Assembly (NCBI GenBank): GCA_035610365.1
Contig: CM069435.1
Coordinates: 69,499,389 to 69,563,388, forward strand
From: Aquatica leii
Taxonomy: Eukaryota > Arthropoda > Insecta > Coleoptera > Lampyridae
Reading direction: 5' to 3'
Length of the DNA: 64,000 nucleotides
Within the stretch, counting starts at the first letter, position 1. Each line of letters starts with the position of its first letter. The position numbers and the translations under genes are program-made. Below the pieces are notes generated by a model. The model did no database searches and had not been told where the DNA came from. It worked only from the letters and a program-made list of their open reading frames with translations. Below are positions 12,240 through 23,989 of the stretch, piece by piece.

Positions 12240-13496
12240 GTGTACAGTCATCTCTATGTTCACATATCACATAAACTAGGACATACACACACAGTCGAGA
12301 AACTGGCTTTCTTACATTCCCTAGCCCTTGGTACGATCCTCAAAGCACAGTTCCCATCGATTCTTTGTGCGTCGTAGCAATACATCAACCGTTGCACCTT
12401 CGATTGCAGGAAACATGCTGCATCAAAGTTTTTTTTAGAGCAGGCACCTGTAATTCCTATACCAGCAAGTTTCGACCGCAGATTATTCTTCCTTTTCGGC
12501 CGTCAAACGTCATTTCAAGATTGTGATCTTGAATGAATGGTAGCGGCTGTAGGATACATCTCATAGTAATGCCTATTTTGTGATACCTAATATCCTAAAC
12601 TGAGTTAACATGTCCCACAATCCGTGACGAAGAGGCGTCGAAATTTTTACATCGTGTGCGATACGTTTTAGATGACGACCAATGCCTGTCGTGTGGTGTT
12701 CTTGATATTCTGTCGCCAACCCAAGTCAACTCGTATACCGATTTCCATGCGTCTATCTTCAGACTAGTGTCCGACGTAAACGTACTTATTCCATCTGTTG
12801 AGAGAAACCAGAGTCAAACGTAAACTAGAGTTTAATTTAATTTATTTAGGATGGCATTAAGAATATTACTTTACAGTCAGCTATGACAAAGTATGGTGTT
12901 TATTTAATTATTTAACTGAACTTTTTTGGGTTTATTAATATGTTCAGTTTTTTTCAGTCGTAGGTGTCTTGACTAACTAGCCTCATCTCCTTAACTAACT
13001 AATTCTTTCTATAATCAGATTAAACACTAAAATTTATTTTTTTTTTGCATAAACGCCAACTGTTTTTTTTTGCTTTGTAAACTTGACAGCGCTTTAATTT
13101 TGAATAATTACGTGTAATTACATTTTACTACTGGTTTTTAGTGGTTGTGAAAAAATCAAAAAATCTAAATTTTATATCCAGGTTTAGATTTTTTGTTTTG
13201 ATGAAACTATTGAATCTTTTAACGTAAAGTCAAATCCATCTGCACAAATTCCTAGGATTTTTTGTTTTAAACATAATTTATAAAATCAAATAAATCTTGA
13301 CCTGTTGTACGTTTAAAAAGTTTTTTGCATTATAAAAACTAATTTCTTATTTCATTGTATCAATAAAACGAACAAATCTTAATAATTGAGTTTTTGCTTT
13401 AATACGACTAGTTCCGTTATTTTATACGTTTCGGTTTATCGGGAATTGGCATAATCTTCTAAGCATGTGTTACGTATAGCATTATAGCAAAGTAGT
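12240..13496. other. Unassigned; GC-richer block then AT-rich DNA
   Basis: 12270-12830 is less AT-biased than its neighbours, and both strands have partly open frames (for example QCLSCGVLDILSPTQ on plus and TSDTSLKIDAWKSVYELT on minus). I do not recognise either. From 12830 to 13496 the sequence is AT-rich with T runs and no recognisable gene. Confidence 0.4.
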
Positions 13497-13631
13497 TTTT
13501 TTTTTGGTGAAGGGGGAAATCCATCATGGACACCTCGCGGGAAGATATTTCTATTCCGCAGGGTAGTGCCGGACTCTTACCGGCTAAAACCCCCTCCTTT
13601 TTTCCTATTTGTTTGACAGAGGTTGATGGAA

Positions 13632-14060
13632 TCACCTAATGGCTTTCATCTTCGCCCTAGGATTTAGGTTGTTTCTTTGTCTCGTGTAATTGTTTTTCTT
13701 TTTATTAATTTTTTTCTTTGTCCTTTTTTTTTCTTTCTCTTTTTTTCTCTCTTCCTTTTCTTTACTTAGTATAATGTACGTGATTATCTTATTGATTTTG
13801 TTCCATTGATCTTCGTTTTTAAGTATATGATTCATTATGTTTTGCGCGTTAATTTCGATTTTATCTTCATCCATCAGTTCCTTTCTTACGTAGTTCCATT
13901 TTTCGCATTTGAATATTGCGTATTCTGTGATGTTTTTATGTTGGCAGTATGCACAGTTGTCGCCGTCAGTTTTCTAGAATTTGTTTATATAAGCTTTAAA
14001 GCATCCGTGTCCGGTTAATACCGGTGTAAGTTTGTAACTTAATTCTCCGTGTTCTCTGTT
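13632..14060 (-). pseudogene. R1-like ORF2 C-terminus with CCHC-like motif
   Basis: Minus-strand sequence reads LTPVLTGHGCFKAYINKF, then NCAYCQHKNITEYAIFKCEK, then KWNYVRKELMDEDKIE. The GHG-C-F-x-x-Y stretch and the C-x2-C...H...C set are features of R1-clade ORF2 ends. It ends in a lysine-rich run and a stop near 13632. A frame break separates the GHGCF part from the cysteine cluster. Confidence 0.75.
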
Positions 14061-14096
14061 GTACCACGGTCTAATGTTTTTTATTATTGTTTTTGT

Positions 14097-15440
14097 TCAT
14101 TGCCCTGTGGTGTTACTCTGGTTCCATTCTTCCTGCCATTTGTCTATGGTGTTTTCCCATATTTCTAGTTTTTCTTTTTTTGTTTTTTCTTTGAATTGCT
14201 TTCTTTCCTCTATCATTAAGTGCAAAGGTATTTGTCCACTTATTACTTGTATTGGCGCTGCGGAGACTGTTCTATAGCTTCTAGCTATTCTTATTCCCGC
14301 TTTCCTTTGGACTCCTTCTATTTTTATCTTGTATTTTTCTTTTTCTGTCAATTCTCTCCATATCACCCGTCCATATAGGACCATGGAGTTTGCCACGCTT
14401 GCCAGTAGTTTCCTCTTGTTAGTGTTAGGCCCGTCTATATTAAGCATGATTCTTGCCAACGCTGAAATAGCCTTATCCGCTTTTTTTATGGCTTCGTTTA
14501 TATGCGTTCTCATATTCCAATTTTTTCCTATGTGAACTCCGATGTACTTTATATTATTCTAGTTTTTGATAACTTTTTCTTCTATTTTGATGTTTATTTC
14601 TTTAATTGTATTTCTGCCTTCTAACACCATGATTTCTGTTTTTTTACTGGCCACTTGCATGTTCTTCTCTTTGATTTTTTTGTTTGTTTGTATGGTTTTA
14701 TTTAGTTTTTCTTCCAGTTCTGTTTTGTTTTTTTCTGTTCCAATTATTGCCAGGTCATCTGTGTATGCGATTGTTTTGCACCCCATAGGTAGTTTTAGCT
14801 GTAACATTTCTTCATAGAATATATTCCACAACGTAGGTCCCAAGACGGAACCTTGTGGCACTCCACAGGTCAGTTGTAGCTTAGTTTTCTTTTCTCCGAT
14901 CGTTATGATTCTCTCTTCTCTCTTTCTTCTAATTATTCCTTGATAATTTCTATTTAATATTGTGATATTTTTTTTTGTTCATTTTTTTAATTATTTCTTT
15001 CCAGGGTACTTCGTTAAACGCGTTTTTGAAGTCTATTGTAACCATAGCTACAAAGTCTCTGTTGTTCTTTGCTTTTCTTACGACTTCTTTAATTTTTTCC
15101 AGTGCAGTTATTGTTGATTTTCCTTTTCTAAAGCCGTGTTGGCCACTGGTTATGCTATTTTTTTCGTTTAATTCGGATAGTATTCTGTTATTTATGATTT
15201 TTTCATACAGTATTTATTAGACATATTGGTCTGTGCGTTTTTTTGTCTGGTTTTTTTATTAATGTGAGTTTTGCTGTTTTCCAGCTTTTTGGGAATTTGG
15301 TGTTCTTGATGAGCGCATCTAAGACTTCTTTTATAATATCCGGTTTTTTTCGAGCTATGAGTTTAATAACTTCTGGTGGTACACCATCTGGGCCTGATGC
15401 TTTTTTTCTTCCGATATTTTTTCCTGCTTCTTAAATTTCT
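14097..15440 (-). pseudogene. R1-like ORF2: reverse transcriptase and C-terminal domain
   Basis: From the high coordinate the minus strand reads KKASGPDGVPPEVIKLIARK and FPKSWKTAKL, the fingers of a LINE reverse transcriptase. Next comes VPQGSVLGPTLWNIFYEEML and the catalytic AYTDDLAIIG (at about 14740-14770). After it comes SVANSMVLYG, then QRKAGIRIARSYRTVSAAPI, typical of the R1 group, with Y-R-T-V-S-x-x-A. The frame shifts several times between 15250 and 14860. Confidence 0.85.
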
Positions 15441-16286
15441 TTAATTGTAATGTATGGAATGTTTTCTGGTGCTATTCTAGTTTTCTCCCATTTTTCGTTT
15501 TTTACTTTTGGGAAGAGTTTTCTCGCGATTTTTTCTTGCTCTGTGTCTGTAATGTGTAATATACTTTTTTTATTAACTTGTTTATTGCAATTTTGTACGC
15601 CATTCCTCATGTATCTCCATCTACCATTCGACATAGCTTTTTCCATGCTTCCTTCTTAGCTTTTTCTATTTCGGTCTTTAGTATTATTTTATTTTGTTTG
15701 TATGTTGTCGCCATTTCTTGTATTATCTGGTCCGGTAGTTTACTTCTTCTTCCTCTTTGTAATTTTTTTCTTTCTCCTTGGCACTTACCTCTTAGTTTTT
15801 TTATGTCATTATTCCACCAATAAGCTTGTTTTTTGTTAGTTGTTCCTAGTAGCCGTTTTTCGTTGCAGGTTTTATTAATGCCCTATTCAAATTGTCGTCC
15901 TTGTCGTGTTTTTCTTTCATTTGTTCTGTTATAATTTTGATAATGTCCTCCTCTTTCCCTTCTCTGTATTTCCATCATTGTATTTTTATTTTTGTTTCCG
16001 TTGTCGTGGATTCTTTATTTTGTATTTAGATAAATCTATTTTTGTGGTCGCTAAGATTTTCCTCGTTGCTGATTTTCCATTTTATTGTTTTTTTTGTTAG
16101 GTTTCTGGTGGCTAGTGTGATGTCTATATAGGACGCCATACCTCTTTTCTCGAAGGTCGGTGTTTCGTCATTGTTTTAAATAGTTAGTTCATTTGCGATT
16201 ATCCATTCTACCATTTTTTTTCCTTTTTTATCGGTTTGTTTGGAAGCCCACTCGTATGCCTTGCTGTTGAAGTCTCCTCCGATGAT

Positions 16287-16660
16287 TTAATTTTTTTTTG
16301 TTTTTTGCATGTCTTTTTCTATTTGTTCTAGATATGTTTCTATGTCCGCTGGCTTAAGTCTAGATATGGCATAACATGAATATATTTTTAGTTCGTTTGT
16401 TTCTATCCACGAGTATCCTTCCTTTTTTCTGGTGTCGTACACTTTGATTTTATTTGTTGCAATATATACTGCTGCACCTCCTTTTCTATCTACTATCCAT
16501 TTATTACTTTTATCAGTCTTTTTTAAGTTTGGTTCGCTGACCAATGCAAAATCTATGTTTTTTTCGGCGCATTTTTGAACAAGCAGATTCATGGCTGCTT
16601 TTCTTCTTCCCACGTTCACTTGAAGTATTTTTATTTTTTTTTGTGTATCTTGAAATATAC
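16287..16660 (-). pseudogene. R1-like ORF2 N-terminal endonuclease
   Basis: Minus translation reads KILQVNVGRRKAAMNLLVQ, then DFALVSEPN, then RKGGAAVYIATNKI. This is the start of an exonuclease-endonuclease-phosphatase domain in R1-like elements (Q-x-N-x-x-R-x-x-A at the start; S-E-P in the catalytic loop). It would nick the target DNA. A stop at 16289 ends the readable part (DMQKTKKN). Confidence 0.8.
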
Positions 16661-17329
16661 TTTCGACTGTTTTTCTGTATCTGTTTATTTCTATCTTTTT
16701 AATTTTATGTAGTGTTATTTCTCGGTCTTCTTTTGTTTGTTCCTTCAGAGTTTCAAGTTTTTTCCATATGTCTATTTCCTCCTTTTCGTATTTGATTTTA
16801 TTAATTTTTATTTTTCTTGTTGTTGTTTTCTGGTTGACTGTAGTTTTCCATTCTTTTTCGAGTACTCATATTTTTCCGTTAGCGTCTTTTAATTCAGGGA
16901 AATTAATGCTTATCATTTTTTGCAGTTCTATGTTTTCTTCTGCTTCTTTTGTACTAGTCTATACGGGGTTTGTGGATTTTGTTTCTTCTAACGGGTGTCT
17001 CTCTTCTATTTTTGTTTTTTTGTATACTTTGACGCGAGTACCTGGTGTACGGCTTCGTCACGGAGCGAAAATAATGGTGATTTTTGGTGTAAAAACAATT
17101 GCGTAAAAAAATTAAAAGCGGTATTAACAGAAAGTTTTAAAAAGAGTAGTTGTAAACTAGTAAAGATCCAACCCATAAACTTTAGAATTACTAAGTAAAT
17201 TAAGTGCATTTATTTGGAGCTGATACGTAAATTCTGTAAAGGTGCAAACGGACACGTTCTATGCGGTATAAGTTAAAAGCGTACAAACGACGACTACAGA
17301 ATACGTTAAAATGCCCCTACATCAAACAC

Positions 17330-19790
17330 TAAAAAAATATGAAAACAAAGAGATCCACGGAAGACGGAAAAAGGTGAGATCAGTTGGAAGATGACAGTAG
17401 TGCAAAAAAGAAAAGTAAAAGAACCATAAAAACTCCTGAAAAAATCGAAAAGAAACGAATTTGGTTGAAATGATGAGAGAATTGATGAAGGAAGTTAAGG
17501 CAATAAGAAAAAGTAATAAAGAAAAATTAATGAAAAATAAAAATAAATCGAGAGGTTTACAATACTACATCGAACACGACTTAACGCTACAGAAAGAACT
17601 ACCAGATCTGGCAAAAAAAGAAAAAAAGAACTCTACCAAAGTGGATTACTAGAAAATTTTTATAAATGAGATATGGTGATAAACGTTTAGAGAGCACACA
17701 ATTCGGACAAAACATTAGGATAACGACAGACGCAAAGAACAGGAAAATGCAAAAAAACACTAAGCTAAACCAAAAATGTAGAATCATGAAACATACAAGG
17801 ACTAAACAAACTAGGAAAATTTAAACAATTAATATTAGAAACAAAAAGGTATAATTTAGATGTAATAACAATTCAAGAAATAAACATTAAAAGAACTCAG
17901 CATTATGAATTAGACAATTTTGTATGGTTAAATGGAGGAAAGGAAAAGGAAATATAAGATAATAAATACTTGAATAAGTTCCATAAAATTTAAAAGTAAA
18001 TATCAAAAATTAACACTTATTAATGTTCACGGGCCCACCGAGGAAGCAAAAATAGAGAAAAAGGAAAAGTTTTATAAAAAGCTGAAAAAAGGTTAGATAA
18101 AATACCATAATTTGACGTTAAACTTATTTTTGGAGACTTGAATGCTAAAATAGGAAGAGATCATCGGAACATTGCAGTGGCAGGGAAAGGAAACCTTCAT
18201 GAGGCTGTAAATAAAAAAGATCAAATATGGTAAAATACAATGTTTCAGCGTTAGAAGATACATAAGAGCATATCGATCATAAAAAAACAGCGGTACGAAA
18301 TGGGAAATAAAGAACCTAGAAATGTAGGTAATAAAACTGAAATACACAGTAAGTACTAAGAAAGCAATAAACAGGTGTAAACAAAACAAAAATATTGGAG
18401 GACAGGAAGGATTGGTTTGACGAAAAATGTAAAGAAATGGTACAAGAAAGAAAAAAAGACTTGAAATGTTAAATGAACAAACAGCTTTTATTTTAATAAT
18501 AAATGTGTTATTTCTTAAAATGTATTTTTTACATATGTTTCAAGTTTTTAATAATGAAGTTCATCTTCAGAAAAGTCACACGTTCTAAATAAAATAAAAA
18601 ATTATAAAAGTGCGGGTTCCGATGAAATAGTGATAGAACTATTCAAACATGGGGATGTAGATTTAACTAAAAGAATATACAGACTTATCACGGTAATTTG
18701 AAAAGAAAAAAGATGCCTCAAGAGTGGCACACACTAATAGTTCATTCTATCCATAAGAAAACCAGCAACCAACTGCCGAGTAATTACAGACCTATAACAC
18801 TACTAAATGTGATACAAGATTCTAGTGCACGTAATATTTGGAAAAATCCAAAATTTAGTGGAAGGCAAAATATGTCAATACAAGCAAGTTTTAAAAACGG
18901 CAAGTCTGTAATAGATCATATATTTGTATTAAATCAAATTCACGAAAAATGTAGTAAAAAAACAATTAAGTGCATGCGTTGTTTATTGATTTCAAAAATG
19001 CTTATGATAAAATAAGAAGTAAACCAACAGAACTTGTAAAATTAGTAAAGATGACGTCAAGGAACACAGTAAATGGGATAAAAAATGACAAAAATTATGT
19101 GAATATAAACGCAACGCTGGTTTGAAACGACAGGATCCACTATCGACAACACTGTTCAACATTACACTAGAACAAATTATACAAAGAAGTAACATTGCAG
19201 TAAACAGAAATATAATAAACAATTCCTACTAACGTCTCGCCTACGCAGACAACGTGAACCAGAACCAGAAGAAATCAAACTACATAAAACCACAAAAAGA
19301 CCAGAACCTGAAATTTGTATCTCCAGAAGAAAACAAGAAATAGGTTTTTAAACTAGTTAATAGTGCTATCTATTTAGGTACAGAATTAACCAGTGATGGC
19401 ACCCATACTAAAAATATCATAATAAAAATTACGGCAGGATGCAAGTGTGCAGGAGCGTTCAGTAATGTCAGATAAAAACGTTAACAATAAATAATATGAA
19501 GCGTCTAGAAATATGAGAGAGAAAAATTCTAAGAAAGATCTTTCGAGGCATTAAGGAACATGGTAACTGGAGAAGGCTAACAAACATTGAACTGGAAGAA
19601 ATATGACAAAACTTAAATACAAAAGTGATAGTGCAACAAAATAGATTAAGGTGGTTTGAACACATAAATAGGTAAAACGATGACGATCTAACCGAAAAAC
19701 GATTTATATTTAACCCAGAGGGAAGAAATAGAAATGGACGCCAAAGGAAGATGTGGGGAGAATGTGTAGAGCTTGAAGTGCTGTAATTAT
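17330..19790 (+). mobile_element. RTE-like LINE remnant, plus strand
   Basis: Pieces lie in order on plus. Endonuclease: LETKRYNLDVITIQEINIKR (about 17838-17900) and LIFGDLNAKIGR (about 18122-18157). RT fingers: KMPQEWHTLIVHSIHKK and SNYRPITLLNVIQDS (18710-18815). Palm: DPLSTTLFNITLEQIIQR and LAYADNVN (19130-19260). Thumb and C-terminus: YLGTELTSDGTHTKNI, GNWRRLTNIELEE and QNRLRWFEHIN (19370-19670). An AT-rich insert at about 18480-18595 separates the endonuclease and RT parts. Stops are frequent. The GC-poor 5' part, rich in lysine codons (17461-17650), may be the start of the same element. Confidence 0.75.
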
Positions 19791-20042
19791 ATATATGTAT
19801 TAATAAAATTGCAAATATCTTTGTCTAGGGATGTTTATCATTTAACATTATGGTAATAAAATTTGTGTAGAAGTGGCGGTCAAAAAGTTCTACGTTTTAA
19901 AAATTCGAAATCTTCACTGAACAACTCCTCTTATGCGGCACTTCAAAATCAAAAACATTTTCATATTTGTCACATTAATAAACCGCTCTTCACAAATGTT
20001 TAAAACAATACAATTAAAACTGTAAGAATAATAATAAATTTA

Positions 20043-20330
20043 TTAAAATTATAAGCGACTTTCGGCTTAGACCGCGTCGTAGTAAAACACCCAGACTTAG
20101 GCTTGGTCATAGTCTCTTCTTGAGAGCCAAAACAAGAAGTAGAACTTGGCCTTTGCCGTATTGTCGTTCGTGAACCCAAACAAACTGACGTTTCGCAAGA
20201 CACGAACGACAATACGGCAAAGGCCAAGTTCTACTTCTTGTTTTGGCTCTCAAGAAGAGACTATGACCAAGCCTAAGTCTGGGTGTTTTACTACGACGCG
20301 GTCTAAGCCGAAAGTCGCTTATAATTTTAA
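20043..20330. repeat. Fold-back: perfect 130-bp inverted repeat, 28-nt spacer
   Basis: Left arm 20043-20172 and right arm 20201-20330 are exact complements by eye, with spacer 20173-20200 between them. Each arm is a copy of repeat R, also found at 1-70 and 60538-60680. On the right the R sequence continues to about 20360. On the left, about 30 bp (acataacaaccgcgaaggct onward) is missing, but the similarity resumes as aataaatttatt. Such a structure can form a cruciform or a long hairpin RNA. It could also be the hallmark of an inverted double insertion. Confidence 0.9.
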
Positions 20331-20360
20331 ACATAACAACCGCGAAGGCTTAAGATTTTA

Positions 20361-22375
20361 TAATAAATTTATTTTTTAATTTTAAATTTTAATACCTTGT
20401 ATCTCTCTTATTACTCAATATTGGACTAAGGTATGTTGGGCTGTGTTGACGTATTCTAAGTCAAAGCATTTGTGGTTATACTTTTTTTTTTAATTATTTA
20501 ACATCTTTATTTTTTTTTATTACATTCAAACAACCAATAAGTAAAAATTACGTAAACAAATTATTAATGGAAACATAAAACTGGCGTTGCATCCTTTTCT
20601 CATCCGATTAATTGTAAATTCGGTATCTGTCCGACTTCACTGATACGAAAGAATCTATTTGCTAATATAGAGGTAGTGAGAATATATTGTTTCAAAAGTC
20701 TAATTGTAACGAATGATTAAAAAACAAGCAACTGATAAATCGTCCCAAGAACATTTGTCTCAAATATATACGACAGCTTGTATTCAAGAGTGTATTAAAC
20801 AATAGTTATAACGCTGTTTTTTCAATATTGAGTAATTTTGTAAATTAAATAATGTTTCCATATTAAAATCTCAAAATCAAAGAATAAGAAAAACTAATTA
20901 AAGTCATAATGATAAACAATTTTAAGAAAAGTAAGTTAAGCTCTGCAGCCTGTGTTATGTCTGCGAATTACCAGCACGTGTGAGATTTTTACGATATTGG
21001 CGTGTGGCATGAAACGGTAGCAAAATGAGCAACATAAGAGGGAGTATATATAATTTTACTCGTAAAAATGTCTTTGGTTTCCATTGCGGTTTTTTACGCC
21101 ACTGATGTGTGTAAAAGCAGGTGAAGAATTACTCTTACCAATGGCTCAAACAACATCAATAATTTTTGTACTTGCAACTGTGATTACTTTCATAACTGGT
21201 ACTGGAAAAAAAGTTAAAATTGCGATGTCGTCTATTATAAATCCGTACAGATTTAGTGAGAACATATACAAATCTGCTGCACTTCCTCAAGATGTATTAT
21301 AGGAGAAAGGATGTTATAAAGGGGAACGAAGACCCCTTCCTGCTTTCCGACACGTGTCTGCGGCCTGTCTGAAAACAGATCACCACGTGCCACGTATACT
21401 TTTTATAACACCTGAATTTGCTTAAAACAAATAGAGTATCCAAATCCTTGCTATAAATAAAATTAATCTTTGAAATATCGCCTCTGTCAAAAAAAAACTT
21501 AAAAGATCGTGTAGTTTCTGAAGTGATGACGTATCATTATGCATCTGGATTGTTTTACTAACTCTTTAATTCCTTAAGGGCATGAACCCCAATATAAGCA
21601 TCTCTACCTAAATGATACCGGAAATTGTTTTTTTTTTGTACTTTTAAGAAGCTTAATTGGAAAATAAACTAACATTTTTCTTAGTATTCGACAACTGAAT
21701 AAAACTTTCTTTAATATATATAAAAAGTACCTATATTTTGTAATACAGTAAAAAATTTGAAATAGATACAGTTAAAGCATTTTTTTTTAAATTAAAGACA
21801 AAATACATGCACAATGGCAAAAACAAACGGAAACAAAAATCAATATTTTGTAACTAACCACTGTGAAGATATTGCACAAACAGAAACAATTTTTATTTAA
21901 TTAAGTTATAGTACACAATTTTCAAAAAACTCCTAGAAATTTATGAGCACTCAAGCAACCTCTTTAAGTTTATAAACTTCTTTAAGTACTATTCATCGAA
22001 ATCTTAATCTAAGGTATGAATATTTTACAAACAGTTTTTAGTATTTTACTGTTAAATGTAATTCAATTAATATTTATGTACGAAAACACGTTTTCTCATG
22101 AGTAACATTATAATAATAATGTGGCAAAATAAAAATTACAAAAAAAAATACTTTGGATAAAACAAATATGTAATTTGATTTTATGATAAACACTAAACTT
22201 ACAATGTTATTGTATAAATTAAAAAATACTAGAATTACGTAAAAAAAGTAAAACAAAAATAACAGAACAATGAATAATTCTTATATGTTAAAAATAATAG
22301 AAACAACATAAATAAATAAATAAAAGGTATTTGTTATTATTAGAAATATTAGATTGTTCAACATGCATAAGTATA
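20361..22375. other. No gene recognised
   Basis: AT-rich. A patch at 20940-21430 is less AT-rich, with a TATA-like gtatatataa at about 21044, a 72-codon open frame (21084-21302) with no recognisable homology, and CACGTG hexamers near 21351 and 21397. None of this makes a convincing gene model. Confidence 0.4.
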
Positions 22376-23760
22376 TTAACCTTCTTCCGTTGTTATTTCT
22401 GACCTTTTCTCCATATACTTCCTGTTTCATGGTCTTTTATGTCAACTCTTTCGTTTATACCTCCCAGGATTAACAGTATTCCTTCAATTTCTTCAGTTGT
22501 TTATGTTAGTTGTTCTCAAAACTCCTCTTTTGTACTAGTTTTTCGTCTTTATTAGGTCCGTATACAACTATGATTGTTGTTTTTAGTGCTTTGTTTATTT
22601 CCATTTCTATTTTTAGAATACGTTCTATTACTCCATACCATTTTCGTATGTATTTTACGTTCTCTTTCTTAATGTAACACCTCACTCCTTCACTAGTTGT
22701 ATTTCTCTTATTTACTCAACTATATATCGATAGATGTCCTCTTTTTAATATTTTTTCCTCTATCCTTTTTTTTGTTTCAATAATGCTCACTACATCTGAT
22801 TTTATGTTTTCTAGTTCTTCGACTAGTTTCTCCACTTTTTCTGTTAGGTTTCTGAAGTTCCACGTTCTTATTTTCCACAGTTTTATTGTCTTTTTTATTA
22901 TTTTTTCTTGTAGTACATTTTTATTCTTGTCTTCATCCATTTCCAATTTCATTGTCTTTTTAGCCGTTTTTTTTTCATTATTTAGTAGTTTTTTGACTTT
23001 TTATTCATTATTGCTTCTCTACTATCCACCTGCTCTAACTCTCTGTTTTCCTTATTCCATTTCCATTCTTTCTCATCAATAAACCGATTCTAGTATCCAT
23101 TTCATACTTTTTTGCCTTTATTTCTTTCCTTTCCAGCTATTTTTCTTACCTGCGCGTATATTTTCTTTCTTTTTTTGTTAGATAATTATTTATAAATACC
23201 TTCGCTTTACGCATATTCCTTAGCTTAGTTTTATTTTTTATTTTTCCTTTGCTCATCAAAACTCTTTAGACCCACGAAACATGTTTTTGTTCCTATTTTA
23301 TGTGAGTTTTTAACTTTTGAAATGCATTTTTGTCGTTCATCGTTAATCCTTGTATAACTATGTTATTCCGGCGCTTTTCTTTTTCAATTAGCTTTACCTT
23401 TGTATTTATATCTTGTGTCATTTTTTTTCTTATTATTTTCTTCCTTAATGATGATATTTTCTTTATTCAATTTTTTATTTTCTTTTTTTAGCTTCCTTAG
23501 TTCGTTGTTGCTTTTAATCTGCTAGAACTTTATTTGATTCACGTCTAGCGTTAGTTGTTGTAGCATATTTAGCACTCGGCCTAATTTGTCTTTGTTCTTT
23601 TGTCTCCGTTTCTTTCTTTTTTGTTGTATTCTCTCGTATCTTTCCTCTTTCTATTTTCTTTATTTTTTAATTCACTATGCTTACCTTGTTGTTATTGAGT
23701 TCTTAACTGTTTTGTGCACTTTCTAAATTTTTAAACATACTGGTATTATACCTAACTTTA
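22376..23760 (-). pseudogene. LINE 5' part: N-terminal region and endonuclease
   Basis: On minus, a lysine- and glutamate-rich stretch (23760-22930, broken by stops) is followed by KIRTWNFRNLTEKVEKLVEE, then VVSIIETKKRIEEKILKRGH, then EGVRCYIKKENVKYI, RILKIEMEI and IIVVYGPNKDEK (22880-22530). These are the first half of a LINE AP-endonuclease (T-W-N-x-R, E-T-K, Y-G-P). The match stops at about 22376 (RNNNGRRLI) and no reverse transcriptase follows, so the copy has lost its 3' part, which is not the usual 5' truncation of LINEs. Confidence 0.75.
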
Positions 23761-23989
23761 AAAGTAAACAAACACAGATACTAGAATGTTTATATTTACC
23801 GGGTGTGTTATTTACTTTAAGGCCATATGCCCGCCTTCGCCTATCAGCCCGAGTCGATGACTCATAGACGGTCAAGCGATAAGACGCACTTTATTAAATT
23901 ATCTTCTTGTCTTAATGATACAGTCACAAATATACGTCGTTTCACTATGTTTAAACCTTTAGATTTGTTTTCTGTGTGACGCGGTCAAT

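Larger units (their letters stand above)
13497..17040 (-). mobile_element. R1-clade non-LTR retrotransposon, decayed
   Basis: On minus the order is: a lysine- and glutamate-rich upstream region (about 17000-16640), an AP-type endonuclease (16640-16287), a reverse transcriptase (15440-14559), a C-terminal region with a cysteine-histidine cluster (14513-13632), a GC-richer 3' UTR, and a tail seen as a T run at 13497-13506. The whole series lies on one strand over about 3.5 kb, so this is a nearly full-length copy rather than a truncated one. Many stops and frameshifts show that it is dead. Clade placement rests on the endonuclease and C-terminal motifs. Confidence 0.82.

Noticed and set aside
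14059..17106. Several hydrophobic plus-strand open frames (60-112 codons)
   Set aside because: They are antisense to the R1-like LINE on minus; T-rich antisense sequence gives false hydrophobic proteins rich in Phe, Ser and Leu.
21084..21302. 72-codon open frame with upstream TATA-like string and CACGTG sites
   Set aside because: No homology recognised, start position too close to the TATA-like string, and codon use is not distinctive.
23820..23900. Possible tRNA or hammerhead-like structure in a GC-richer patch
   Set aside because: No cloverleaf could be drawn, and the ctgatagg...gaaggc resemblance lacks the GAAA and stem spacing of a hammerhead.
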